Origin: Owenia fusiformis
Taxonomy: Eukaryota > Annelida > Polychaeta > Sabellida > Oweniidae
Reading direction: 5' to 3'
Length of the DNA: 64,000 nt
NCBI GenBank assembly: GCA_903813345.2
Contig: CAIIXF020000001.1
Span: 41,881,366-41,945,365 of the forward strand
The notes beneath the pieces are model-generated. The model was not told the DNA's origin and searched no databases. It saw nothing but the letters and a program-made list of their open reading frames with translations. Within the stretch, counting starts at the first letter, position 1. Each line of letters begins with the position of its first letter. Positions 9,701 through 18,400 of the stretch are shown piece after piece. Both the position numbers and the translations under genes were made by a program.

Positions 9701-10992
9701 GTGAATATTGATGTATAGTAGTAATTTTGATTTTGACATGATTAAGGTAGTTAAACACCATGATCATAGTATTAAACTGTTTAATTGTAATGAGGATCAC
9801 TTAAAATTGTTAAGGATATTCCTGGCATTAATGTCATACATATTTACTAGTCATTGCAATACATTATAACGGTCATAGTAGAACTAAGCCTAAATCTCTA
9901 TATTACCACCCTCATACCTGGCCTTGCAATACTATATTACATTGTCACGGTCATACCAGGCTTTGCGATCCCATAATACATTGTCATGGTCATGCCAGGT
10001 TTTCAAATACACATTGTCACGGTCAATTATAGCAATCATAAATTTCTACATCACCACTCTCATACCCGAACTTGGAATACTATATCACATTGCCATGGCG
10101 GTCATACCAAGCCTTGCAATACTATATTACATTGCCATGGTCATGCCAGGCTTTGCAATACACATTGTCACGGTTATAGCAGTCCTAATCGTAAATTTCT
10201 ACATTACCACTCTCATACCTGAACTTGCAATACTATATTACATTGTCACGGTCATGCCAGGCTTTGCAGTACTATATTACATTGTTACGGTCATACCAAG
10301 CCTTGCAGAACTATATTACATTGTCACGGTCATGGCAGGCATTGCAATATAATACAGCATTGTCGCGGTTATACCAGGCTTTCACGATAACATTACCACG
10401 GTCATGGCAGGATCCTTGCGCTACTTAAAAAACACTGAATAACATGGTGACGGTTACGCCAGGCGTTAGTCTTGCAACAGATAGGGTCTCAAGATTTCTT
10501 ACATATTTCCAAAATACCTTTATAAAGGACTGTGAATATTGAGTTTTGCATAGCCATCTATCTAAAAGATGGTTATGTGCAAATATAGTTACACTTGGGA
10601 GAGTTTGAGACACGAAACTTAGAATTTAGCTCACTGTGACAACTTTTGATGGTTGAGGTTTAGTTTTGTCCCCCAATTTATATACAGTGCAAACGAGAAA
10701 TTTATGTGCACAAAATATCGCCGAGATTTCCATGCGAAAAGTATTAATCATAACAGACCGAATATTATATTCGGTCTGTTGGATACATACTGTAACTTGT
10801 GAACATTCATGATCATCACGATGACATATTTTTATTTTCAAGACCGATAATTAAATCTATTCAAACCAACTCTAGATCTATTTAAAAACTCATATGAGAG
10901 TAATTTAAGTATCGATTTATATAGTGTTGTTAGTGAATACTAACCTTTGACGATGGTACGACCGTAATCTTCTTAAAATTGTAGTGAGACAT
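650..10992 (-). CDS. GTPBP4: Nucleolar GTP-binding protein 1 (NOG1/GTPBP4 family), 13 exons, 3' end outside window
   Basis: Coding exons in transcript order: 10992-10945, 8408-8238, 8004-7901, 7426-7343, 6956-6803, 4571-4479, 4330-4073, 3423-3334, 2905-2795, 2448-2215, 1743-1631, 1383-1230, 793-650. All joins keep one reading frame with GT-AG introns and give about 586 residues. The protein starts [12 protein letters not shown]. GTPase motifs are G1 GFPNVGKSS (about 175-183), G2 threonines in AFTTKSL (about 201-202), G3 DTPG (221-224), G4 NKID (289-292) and G5 near ST (321-322). The tail is charged, with [14 protein letters not shown], then an acidic stretch, then an Arg/Ser-rich stretch ending [19 protein letters not shown]1 is a conserved Obg-class GTPase of the nucleolus needed for 60S ribosomal subunit maturation. 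Family members are about 630-650 residues, so roughly 50 C-terminal residues should lie left of position 1. Exon 13 ends at a good donor (GAG|GTATGA), and no continuation is visible in 1-649. Identity rests on recognition of the family, not a search. Confidence 0.96.
1072..1209. repeat. 27-bp tandem repeat, about 5 copies, in NOG1 intron 12
   Basis: Units begin at 1072, 1099, 1121, 1148 and 1175. Four are 27 bp and one is shortened to 22 bp. Each contains ACTTTTCATT and GATTTACTTAAT or a close variant. On the gene's sense strand the block starts about 20 bp after the 5' splice site at 1229. Confidence 0.9.
1230..1383 (-). CDS. GTPBP4: NOG1 exon 12
   Basis: Completes Gln487, then [40 protein letters not shown] and [11 protein letters not shown]. 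It matches the basic family segment with the motif PRTA. Acceptor GCTCAG, donor GAT|GTAAGT. A 27-bp tandem repeat starts about 20 bp into the next intron. Confidence 0.93.
1631..1743 (-). CDS. GTPBP4: NOG1 exon 11
   Basis: Residues 450-486 plus two bases of codon 487: [18 protein letters not shown], then the acidic [19 protein letters not shown]. Acceptor GTTTCAG, donor AAACA|GTGAGT. Reading through instead of splicing would hit TGA at once. Confidence 0.93.
1784..1850. repeat. 21-bp tandem repeat, 3 copies, in NOG1 intron 10
   Basis: Three adjacent copies carry TTAAATACAT and a CTCT-type end: 1784-1804, 1805-1825, and 1826-1850, the last lengthened by 4 bp. Confidence 0.8.
2215..2448 (-). 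CDS. GTPBP4: NOG1 exon 10
   Basis: Residues 372-449: [15 protein letters not shown], then [20 protein letters not shown], then [19 protein letters not shown]. This is the NOG1 C-terminal domain with its signature IPEIWEGHN. Acceptor ATTTCAG, donor GAG|GTATAG, phase 0. Confidence 0.95.
2421..2600. repeat. Diverged duplication of NOG1 exon 10 start and acceptor
   Basis: The real exon 10 start at 2421-2448 reads GATTCAGGTATACAAGG and then TGGTCTAGCC. At about 2526-2553 the same order recurs as GATTCAAGTATACATCG and TGGTCTAGCC, with a third worn copy near 2570-2586 (CCATGGTCTGGCCT). The neighbouring AAATTACAAAATGTGCATGA is likewise echoed as AAATCACAAAATGCACATGA. The copies lie in intron 9 upstream of the true acceptor. 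Read in the exon 10 frame, the second copy meets TGA after 14 codons, so it cannot replace the exon. Confidence 0.75.
2795..2905 (-). CDS. GTPBP4: NOG1 exon 9
   Basis: Residues 335-371, [19 protein letters not shown] then [18 protein letters not shown]. This is the conserved basic segment immediately after the G domain. Donor AAAG|GTTGGT. Intron 9, which follows, contains decayed duplicates of the exon 10 start. Confidence 0.94.
3334..3423 (-). CDS. GTPBP4: NOG1 exon 8
   Basis: Residues 305-334, [18 protein letters not shown] then [12 protein letters not shown]. It matches the part of NOG1 that closes the G domain (G5 region around the ST pair). Acceptor CTTTCAG, donor GAG|GTGAGA. Confidence 0.93.
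3650..3990. other. Intron 7 segment with GACTC-rich and short inverted motifs
   Basis: GACTC or GAGTC recurs many times in 3837-3960. Around 3940-3972, AGCTCTTTT and AAAAGAGCT form a hairpin. GAGTCCCATG near 3729 has an inverted partner near 3874. It could be a decayed inverted-repeat element. The 105-codon open frame on the minus strand here shows no conserved protein. Confidence 0.35.
4073..4330 (-). CDS. GTPBP4: NOG1 exon 7 (G3 and G4 motifs)
   Basis: Residues 219-304. It begins [20 protein letters not shown] (G3 DTPG), continues through [20 protein letters not shown] and ends near [16 protein letters not shown] (G4, guanine specificity). Acceptor CTGTAG, donor AAAG|GTACAC, 86 codons, phase 0. 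Confidence 0.96.
4479..4571 (-). CDS. GTPBP4: NOG1 exon 6 (G2/switch I exon)
   Basis: Residues 188-218, [19 protein letters not shown] then [12 protein letters not shown]. It contains the G2 threonines of the Obg/NOG GTPases. Acceptor GTTTCAG, donor CAG|GTAATT, both phase 0. Confidence 0.95.
4875..6785. repeat. 31-bp minisatellite, 61 copies, in NOG1 intron 5
   Basis: About 1.91 kb of head-to-tail 31-bp units. Each has the core GTGAAATCATTATACT followed by AAGAG-CANGA-CTCTT, a perfect 5-bp stem with a 5-base loop. I count 61 loops. The middle loop base is C in about 34, T in about 23, A in 3 and G in 1. Outside that base only a few single changes occur, for example near 5281, 5547 and 6310, and the first unit is 1 bp short. 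It fills most of intron 5 (4572-6802) and ends about 17 bp from the donor of exon 5. No spacers exist between units, so it is not a CRISPR array. Confidence 0.97.
6803..6956 (-). CDS. GTPBP4: NOG1 exon 5 (P-loop exon)
   Basis: Residues 136-187, with [36 protein letters not shown] and the G1/P-loop GFPNVGKSS followed by FINK. K181 and S182 are the expected phosphate- and Mg-binding residues. The donor AAG|GTTTGT is weaker than its neighbours, and a 31-bp minisatellite starts about 17 bp beyond it. Confidence 0.95.
7343..7426 (-). CDS. GTPBP4: NOG1 exon 4
   Basis: Completes Ser108 and codes to residue 135 plus two bases, including [20 protein letters not shown] and RAALG. Acceptor TTGTAG, donor GGAAG|GTAAGA. 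The split-codon phase (AG|N) is matched by the flanking exons. Confidence 0.94.
7901..8004 (-). CDS. GTPBP4: NOG1 exon 3
   Basis: Residues 74-107 plus two bases of codon 108: [20 protein letters not shown], then [14 protein letters not shown]. Acceptor TTCAAG, donor CAG|GTGAGG. It continues the N-terminal helical domain. Confidence 0.94.
8238..8408 (-). CDS. GTPBP4: NOG1 exon 2
   Basis: Residues 17-73, from [20 protein letters not shown] to LTDFPKLQ. This is the conserved NOG1 N-terminal helical domain, which precedes the G domain. The acceptor is CTTTCCAG and the donor CAG|GTAAAT, both phase 0. The preceding intron 1 (2,536 bp) carries most of the mobile-element-like sequence of the gene. 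Confidence 0.95.
8735..8866. repeat. Short inverted-repeat element (MITE-like) in NOG1 intron 1
   Basis: The left arm, about 8735-8767, includes GGGAGGATAGGCTCCCA and GAATGCAACAT. The right arm, about 8836-8865, is its imperfect inverse, with ATGTTGCATTGTGGGAG and TCAATCCTCC. The arms are about 30 bp and roughly 80-85% alike by eye. No target-site duplication is clear. Confidence 0.6.
9015..9042. repeat. Perfect 12-bp hairpin in NOG1 intron 1
   Basis: CAAAGCTATCTC and GAGATAGCTTTG are exact reverse complements separated by TTGG. Confidence 0.85.
9167..9390. mobile_element. 224-bp palindromic MITE-like element
   Basis: The terminal inverted repeats are 41 bp, at 9167-9207 and 9350-9390. They share GTCGGGAGACAG and GACAAAAAATGT and differ at five positions, all of them transitions. 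The interior is also loosely palindromic: AGGAAGT...ATGCGCATGC at about 9240-9266 faces GCATGCGCATT...ACTTCCT at about 9296-9317. No open frame of note and no clear target-site duplication. Likely a non-autonomous DNA transposon remnant in intron 1; its family is not identified. Confidence 0.75.
9457..10489. mobile_element. 1.03-kb foldback element with 9-bp flanking direct repeat
   Basis: The left arm (about 9463-9672) and right arm (about 10290-10486) are inverted copies of roughly 200 bp, about 90% alike. For example CAGTGTTTTTTAAGTAGCGC and AAGGATCCTGCCATGACC occur in both. The left arm has about 19 extra bases that repeat GGTATAACCGTGAC. CAAGATTTC lies immediately outside each end (9448-9456 and 10490-10498), as a target-site duplication would. 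The right half (about 9905-10400) is a run of imperfect 39-bp repeats containing ATTGTCACGGTCAT and CAGGCTTTGCAATA. Segment 9680-9900 looks unique. A 9-bp duplication with long arms is typical of Mutator-like foldback elements; that assignment is inference. Confidence 0.75.
9905..10400. repeat. Imperfect 39-bp tandem repeats inside the foldback element
   Basis: Units run as ACATTGTCACGGTCATACC then AGGCTTTGCAATACTATAT, with many variants and some interruptions near 10024-10065 and 10170-10210. Because 39 is a multiple of three, a 142-codon frame stays open and reads as repeats of [11 protein letters not shown]. That is a side effect of the period, not evidence of a protein. Confidence 0.85.
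10752..10780. repeat. Perfect 13-bp hairpin in NOG1 intron 1
   Basis: AACAGACCGAATA and TATTCGGTCTGTT pair exactly around the loop TTA, 165 bp downstream of exon 1 on the gene's strand. Confidence 0.85.
10945..10992 (-). CDS. GTPBP4: NOG1 exon 1 (start codon exon)
   Basis: Codes for residues 1-16, [16 protein letters not shown], the nearly invariant start of the family. It ends in phase 0 at AAG|GTTAGT. The ATG is at 10992-10990. Only 87 bp separate it from the satellite array, so the 5' UTR and core promoter must be very short or must extend into the array. Confidence 0.95.
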
Positions 10993-11110
10993 TTTTCCGA
11001 AATTTCACATGTGGCGGAAGTACTTTAAAATGTCACGAGCTTTACGGACTGAATAAATCACTTCTTTTATTTTGTTTAGGTAGAAAGCAACTTACTTTTT
11101 CACCCATTGG
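10993..11110 (-). promoter_or_regulatory. Presumed NOG1 promoter and 5' UTR, running into the satellite edge
   Basis: Unique sequence upstream of the start codon spans only 10993-11079. It contains an E-box palindrome CACATGTG (11006-11013) directly next to an ETS-type site, ACTTCCGC on the minus strand (11014-11021). ETS sites near the start are common in housekeeping and ribosome-biogenesis promoters. The first satellite module adds a minus-strand CCAAT at 11106-11110, about 115 bp from the ATG. The transcription start cannot be read from sequence. The promoter role is inferred from position and motifs. Confidence 0.5.
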
Positions 11111-11552
11111 AATACATGTAAAATTGGCAAAGTTCAAATCATAATTTCTCAAATCCCAGCCCATCGAATCCTCACATCCATTCAGATCATGTAGTCCTAT
11201 TCAAAAACTTCCCGTTCGGTTATATGGTGAAAAAAATATCCCACGAACGAAAAAAGATTTTGCTACATTTATAAGCGAGCATTGATTTCTGGGCCTGTAA
11301 AAAGCACGTAGGACCTGATTACCCCATTGATTTACTGAGACCGCCAAAAATTTAATTCAATTTTTTGGTTCAAAATAATAATCTGTCAGCGGTCCCTGAC
11401 ACTCCTACTAGCTATCACCAAACATTAATTGCCAATACATGTACACATATACGTGCCATACATCTACAAAGTAGCGAACTAGTGTATTAAGTACTACTTT
11501 TCCTATACGATGAGCAAAACAAATCTCAAGTAGGTTATATTGACCCTATTAG
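11080..11552. repeat. Satellite module X (first copy)
   Basis: 473 bp, from GTAGAAAGCAACTTAC to ATATTGACCCTATTAG. Its last six bases, TATTAG, equal the last six of module Y, so X lies between two TATTAG hexamers wherever it follows Y. It contains ATTTTGCTACATTTAT (11257-11272), the exact inverse of a Y segment. No terminal inverted repeats and no TG...CA ends are visible. Confidence 0.95.
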
Positions 11553-12417
11553 TGTCATGGTTGACTGAATATGCATTTTATTCAATATGAATTTTAAAGT
11601 TCGGGGTTTTATGAAGTGATATGTACATTTTTGCTCAAATCCCCTCAGCACTTTTGATTCTATAGGGTTCTCTTGACCCCTGGGGTCATTATATTTTGTG
11701 ACAATTTATTCCAGACTAAATGTAGTTATTTTGTCATTAAAATATCTTATTAGAGAAACGTTCAGGAAAAGTTGCGCTATCCACAAGACTTCTTGTCACT
11801 GCACTGATAAATGTAGCAAAATAGTCAAAATAATTCAGCCTTGAGCATGAAATTTTTGAATTTTTGGACAAATTTTGGGCTATTTTGGGGGATTTTTGCC
11901 CATAACGATACTAATCTACTTAAAACAGCTGTTTAAAGTTGTACAAATTGCTTAAGTGATTTATATTCTCTCATAAGTAGGACTATTTGCTACTTTACTA
12001 AACTGAACATCATTGATTTTTCGTTTTTCATGAACTTCTGATGGCTAGTTCAAGTAGCATTGTCTTTTGTGCAGGTTTACTGAATACGTCCCTTTAAAAT
12101 TGGGTCTTTCGTGGGTTTAAAGGGTCAAAATGTTGGAACTTTGCACACTGTGGAACGTTTGGGGTGTGTTTCCTTTAATTTGGCAAGAACTGCATCAAAT
12201 TACTTGATAAGAGAGCAGAAATGTAGCAACTTAGGCTGAAAAGTACTGTTTTCAATGAAAAAACGAAAATTGCTGACTCAGCAAAATTTAGATCGTCGTC
12301 TCCAGAATTTTAGGGGTTAATTTGCAAAACTTTAAATGGTCCCATAGAAACATATGCGAAATATGGCTAAATTCGACATATTTCTCGAAATTCACTAATA
12401 AATGTGGTTGATATTAG
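11553..12417. repeat. Satellite module Y (first copy)
   Basis: 865 bp, from TGTCATGGTTGACTGAATAT to GTGGTTGATATTAG. It holds a dyad GACCCCTGGGGTC (11675-11687), ATAAATGTAGCAAAAT (11807-11822, the inverse of a module X segment), a related GAAATGTAGCAA near 12219, and a hairpin GAAATATG/CATATTTC (12358-12384). No coding potential is seen. Confidence 0.95.
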
Positions 12418-15400
12418 GTAGAAAGCAACTTACTTTTTCACCCATTGGAATACATGTAAAATTGGCAAAGTTCAAATCATAATTTCTCAAATCCCAGCCC
12501 ATCGAATCCTCACATCCATTCAGATCATGTAGTCCTATTCAAAAACTTCCCGTTCGGTTATATGGTGAAAAAAATATCCCACGAACGAAAAAAGATTTTG
12601 CTACATTTATAAGCGAGCATTGATTTCTGGGCCTGTAAAAAGCACGTAGGACCTGATTACCCCATTGATTTACTGAGACCGCCAAAAATTTAATTCAATT
12701 TTTTGGTTCAAAATAATAATCTGTCAGCGGTCCCTGACACTCCTACTAGCTATCACCAAACATTAATTGCCAATACATGTACACATATACGTGCCATACA
12801 TCTACAAAGTAGCGAACTAGTGTATTAAGTACTACTTTTCCTATACGATGAGCAAAACAAATCTCAAGTAGGTTATATTGACCCTATTAGTGTCATGGTT
12901 GACTGAATATGCATTTTATTCAATATGAATTTTAAAGTTCGGGGTTTTATGAAGTGATATGTACATTTTTGCTCAAATCCCCTCAGCACTTTTGATTCTA
13001 TAGGGTTCTCTTGACCCCTGGGGTCATTATATTTTGTGACAATTTATTCCAGACTAAATGTAGTTATTTTGTCATTAAAATATCTTATTAGAGAAACGTT
13101 CAGGAAAAGTTGCGCTATCCACAAGACTTCTTGTCACTGCACTGATAAATGTAGCAAAATAGTCAAAATAATTCAGCCTTGAGCATGAAATTTTTGAATT
13201 TTTGGACAAATTTTGGGCTATTTTGGGGGATTTTTGCCCATAACGATACTAATCTACTTAAAACAGCTGTTTAAAGTTGTACAAATTGCTTAAGTGATTT
13301 ATATTCTCTCATAAGTAGGACTATTTGCTACTTTACTAAACTGAACATCATTGATTTTTCGTTTTTCATGAACTTCTGATGGCTAGTTCAAGTAGCATTG
13401 TCTTTTGTGCAGGTTTACTGAATACGTCCCTTTAAAATTGGGTCTTTCGTGGGTTTAAAGGGTCAAAATGTTGGAACTTTGCACACTGTGGAACGTTTGG
13501 GGTGTGTTTCCTTTAATTTGGCAAGAACTGCATCAAATTACTTGATAAGAGAGCAGAAATGTAGCAACTTAGGCTGAAAAGTACTGTTTTCAATGAAAAA
13601 ACGAAAATTGCTGACTCAGCAAAATTTAGATCGTCGTCTCCAGAATTTTAGGGGTTAATTTGCAAAACTTTAAATGGTCCCATAGAAACATATGCGAAAT
13701 ATGGCTAAATTCGACATATTTCTCGAAATTCACTAATAAATGTGGTTGATATTAGTGTCATGGTTGACTGAATATGCATTTTATTCAATATGAATTTTAA
13801 AGTTCGGGGTTTTATGAAGTGATATGTACATTTTTGCTCAAATCCCCTCAGCACTTTTGATTCTATAGGGTTCTCTTGACCCCTGGGGTCATTATATTTT
13901 GTGACAATTTATTCCAGACTAAATGTAGTTATTTTGTCATTAAAATATCTTATTAGAGAAACGTTCAGGAAAAGTTGCGCTATCCACAAGACTTCTTGTC
14001 ACTGCACTGATAAATGTAGCAAAATAGTCAAAATAATTCAGCCTTGAGCATGAAATTTTTGAATTTTTGGACAAATTTTGGGCTATTTTGGGGGATTTTT
14101 GCCCATAACGATACTAATCTACTTAAAACAGCTGTTTAAAGTTGTACAAATTGCTTAAGTGATTTATATTCTCTCATAAGTAGGACTATTTGCTACTTTA
14201 CTAAACTGAACATCATTGATTTTTCGTTTTTCATGAACTTCTGATGGCTAGTTCAAGTAGCATTGTCTTTTGTGCAGGTTTACTGAATACGTCCCTTTAA
14301 AATTGGGTCTTTCGTGGGTTTAAAGGGTCAAAATGTTGGAACTTTGCACACTGTGGAACGTTTGGGGTGTGTTTCCTTTAATTTGGCAAGAACTGCATCA
14401 AATTACTTGATAAGAGAGCAGAAATGTAGCAACTTAGGCTGAAAAGTACTGTTTTCAATGAAAAAACGAAAATTGCTGACTCAGCAAAATTTAGATCGTC
14501 GTCTCCAGAATTTTAGGGGTTAATTTGCAAAACTTTAAATGGTCCCATAGAAACATATGCGAAATATGGCTAAATTCGACATATTTCTCGAAATTCACTA
14601 ATAAATGTGGTTGATATTAGTGTCATGGTTGACTGAATATGCATTTTATTCAATATGAATTTTAAAGTTCGGGGTTTTATGAAGTGATATGTACATTTTT
14701 GCTCAAATCCCCTCAGCACTTTTGATTCTATAGGGTTCTCTTGACCCCTGGGGTCATTATATTTTGTGACAATTTATTCCAGACTAAATGTAGTTATTTT
14801 GTCATTAAAATATCTTATTAGAGAAACGTTCAGGAAAAGTTGCGCTATCCACAAGACTTCTTGTCACTGCACTGATAAATGTAGCAAAATAGTCAAAATA
14901 ATTCAGCCTTGAGCATGAAATTTTTGAATTTTTGGACAAATTTTGGGCTATTTTGGGGGATTTTTGCCCATAACGATACTAATCTACTTAAAACAGCTGT
15001 TTAAAGTTGTACAAATTGCTTAAGTGATTTATATTCTCTCATAAGTAGGACTATTTGCTACTTTACTAAACTGAACATCATTGATTTTTCGTTTTTCATG
15101 AACTTCTGATGGCTAGTTCAAGTAGCATTGTCTTTTGTGCAGGTTTACTGAATACGTCCCTTTAAAATTGGGTCTTTCGTGGGTTTAAAGGGTCAAAATG
15201 TTGGAACTTTGCACACTGTGGAACGTTTGGGGTGTGTTTCCTTTAATTTGGCAAGAACTGCATCAAATTACTTGATAAGAGAGCAGAAATGTAGCAACTT
15301 AGGCTGAAAAGTACTGTTTTCAATGAAAAAACGAAAATTGCTGACTCAGCAAAATTTAGATCGTCGTCTCCAGAATTTTAGGGGTTAATTTGCAAAACTT

Positions 15401-18400
15401 TAAATGGTCCCATAGAAACATATGCGAAATATGGCTAAATTCGACATATTTCTCGAAATTCACTAATAAATGTGGTTGATATTAGTGTCATGGTTGACTG
15501 AATATGCATTTTATTCAATATGAATTTTAAAGTTCGGGGTTTTATGAAGTGATATGTACATTTTTGCTCAAATCCCCTCAGCACTTTTGATTCTATAGGG
15601 TTCTCTTGACCCCTGGGGTCATTATATTTTGTGACAATTTATTCCAGACTAAATGTAGTTATTTTGTCATTAAAATATCTTATTAGAGAAACGTTCAGGA
15701 AAAGTTGCGCTATCCACAAGACTTCTTGTCACTGCACTGATAAATGTAGCAAAATAGTCAAAATAATTCAGCCTTGAGCATGAAATTTTTGAATTTTTGG
15801 ACAAATTTTGGGCTATTTTGGGGGATTTTTGCCCATAACGATACTAATCTACTTAAAACAGCTGTTTAAAGTTGTACAAATTGCTTAAGTGATTTATATT
15901 CTCTCATAAGTAGGACTATTTGCTACTTTACTAAACTGAACATCATTGATTTTTCGTTTTTCATGAACTTCTGATGGCTAGTTCAAGTAGCATTGTCTTT
16001 TGTGCAGGTTTACTGAATACGTCCCTTTAAAATTGGGTCTTTCGTGGGTTTAAAGGGTCAAAATGTTGGAACTTTGCACACTGTGGAACGTTTGGGGTGT
16101 GTTTCCTTTAATTTGGCAAGAACTGCATCAAATTACTTGATAAGAGAGCAGAAATGTAGCAACTTAGGCTGAAAAGTACTGTTTTCAATGAAAAAACGAA
16201 AATTGCTGACTCAGCAAAATTTAGATCGTCGTCTCCAGAATTTTAGGGGTTAATTTGCAAAACTTTAAATGGTCCCATAGAAACATATGCGAAATATGGC
16301 TAAATTCGACATATTTCTCGAAATTCACTAATAAATGTGGTTGATATTAGGTAGAAAGCAACTTACTTTTTCACCCATTGGAATACATGTAAAATTGGCA
16401 AAGTTCAAATCATAATTTCTCAAATCCCAGCCCATCGAATCCTCACATCCATTCAGATCATGTAGTCCTATTCAAAAACTTCCCGTTCGGTTATATGGTG
16501 AAAAAAATATCCCACGAACGAAAAAAGATTTTGCTACATTTATAAGCGAGCATTGATTTCTGGGCCTGTAAAAAGCACGTAGGACCTGATTACCCCATTG
16601 ATTTACTGAGACCGCCAAAAATTTAATTCAATTTTTTGGTTCAAAATAATAATCTGTCAGCGGTCCCTGACACTCCTACTAGCTATCACCAAACATTAAT
16701 TGCCAATACATGTACACATATACGTGCCATACATCTACAAAGTAGCGAACTAGTGTATTAAGTACTACTTTTCCTATACGATGAGCAAAACAAATCTCAA
16801 GTAGGTTATATTGACCCTATTAGTGTCATGGTTGACTGAATATGCATTTTATTCAATATGAATTTTAAAGTTCGGGGTTTTATGAAGTGATATGTACATT
16901 TTTGCTCAAATCCCCTCAGCACTTTTGATTCTATAGGGTTCTCTTGACCCCTGGGGTCATTATATTTTGTGACAATTTATTCCAGACTAAATGTAGTTAT
17001 TTTGTCATTAAAATATCTTATTAGAGAAACGTTCAGGAAAAGTTGCGCTATCCACAAGACTTCTTGTCACTGCACTGATAAATGTAGCAAAATAGTCAAA
17101 ATAATTCAGCCTTGAGCATGAAATTTTTGAATTTTTGGACAAATTTTGGGCTATTTTGGGGGATTTTTGCCCATAACGATACTAATCTACTTAAAACAGC
17201 TGTTTAAAGTTGTACAAATTGCTTAAGTGATTTATATTCTCTCATAAGTAGGACTATTTGCTACTTTACTAAACTGAACATCATTGATTTTTCGTTTTTC
17301 ATGAACTTCTGATGGCTAGTTCAAGTAGCATTGTCTTTTGTGCAGGTTTACTGAATACGTCCCTTTAAAATTGGGTCTTTCGTGGGTTTAAAGGGTCAAA
17401 ATGTTGGAACTTTGCACACTGTGGAACGTTTGGGGTGTGTTTCCTTTAATTTGGCAAGAACTGCATCAAATTACTTGATAAGAGAGCAGAAATGTAGCAA
17501 CTTAGGCTGAAAAGTACTGTTTTCAATGAAAAAACGAAAATTGCTGACTCAGCAAAATTTAGATCGTCGTCTCCAGAATTTTAGGGGTTAATTTGCAAAA
17601 CTTTAAATGGTCCCATAGAAACATATGCGAAATATGGCTAAATTCGACATATTTCTCGAAATTCACTAATAAATGTGGTTGATATTAGTGTCATGGTTGA
17701 CTGAATATGCATTTTATTCAATATGAATTTTAAAGTTCGGGGTTTTATGAAGTGATATGTACATTTTTGCTCAAATCCCCTCAGCACTTTTGATTCTATA
17801 GGGTTCTCTTGACCCCTGGGGTCATTATATTTTGTGACAATTTATTCCAGACTAAATGTAGTTATTTTGTCATTAAAATATCTTATTAGAGAAACGTTCA
17901 GGAAAAGTTGCGCTATCCACAAGACTTCTTGTCACTGCACTGATAAATGTAGCAAAATAGTCAAAATAATTCAGCCTTGAGCATGAAATTTTTGAATTTT
18001 TGGACAAATTTTGGGCTATTTTGGGGGATTTTTGCCCATAACGATACTAATCTACTTAAAACAGCTGTTTAAAGTTGTACAAATTGCTTAAGTGATTTAT
18101 ATTCTCTCATAAGTAGGACTATTTGCTACTTTACTAAACTGAACATCATTGATTTTTCGTTTTTCATGAACTTCTGATGGCTAGTTCAAGTAGCATTGTC
18201 TTTTGTGCAGGTTTACTGAATACGTCCCTTTAAAATTGGGTCTTTCGTGGGTTTAAAGGGTCAAAATGTTGGAACTTTGCACACTGTGGAACGTTTGGGG
18301 TGTGTTTCCTTTAATTTGGCAAGAACTGCATCAAATTACTTGATAAGAGAGCAGAAATGTAGCAACTTAGGCTGAAAAGTACTGTTTTCAATGAAAAAAC

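Noticed and set aside
9924-10352. 142-codon open frame as a repetitive protein
   Set aside because: The openness follows from a 39-bp repeat, which is a multiple of three. The frame lies antisense inside an intron within a foldback element.
11076-11100. Helitron 3' end, because the minus strand reads CTAC then CTAA at the X edge
   Set aside because: The CTAA is also part of the flank and of the Y end, no terminal hairpin precedes it, and no TC-type 5' end is seen.
11200-11230. CENP-B-box-like CCCGTTCGG in module X
   Set aside because: It lacks the remaining required bases of the box, so a centromeric role has no sequence support here.
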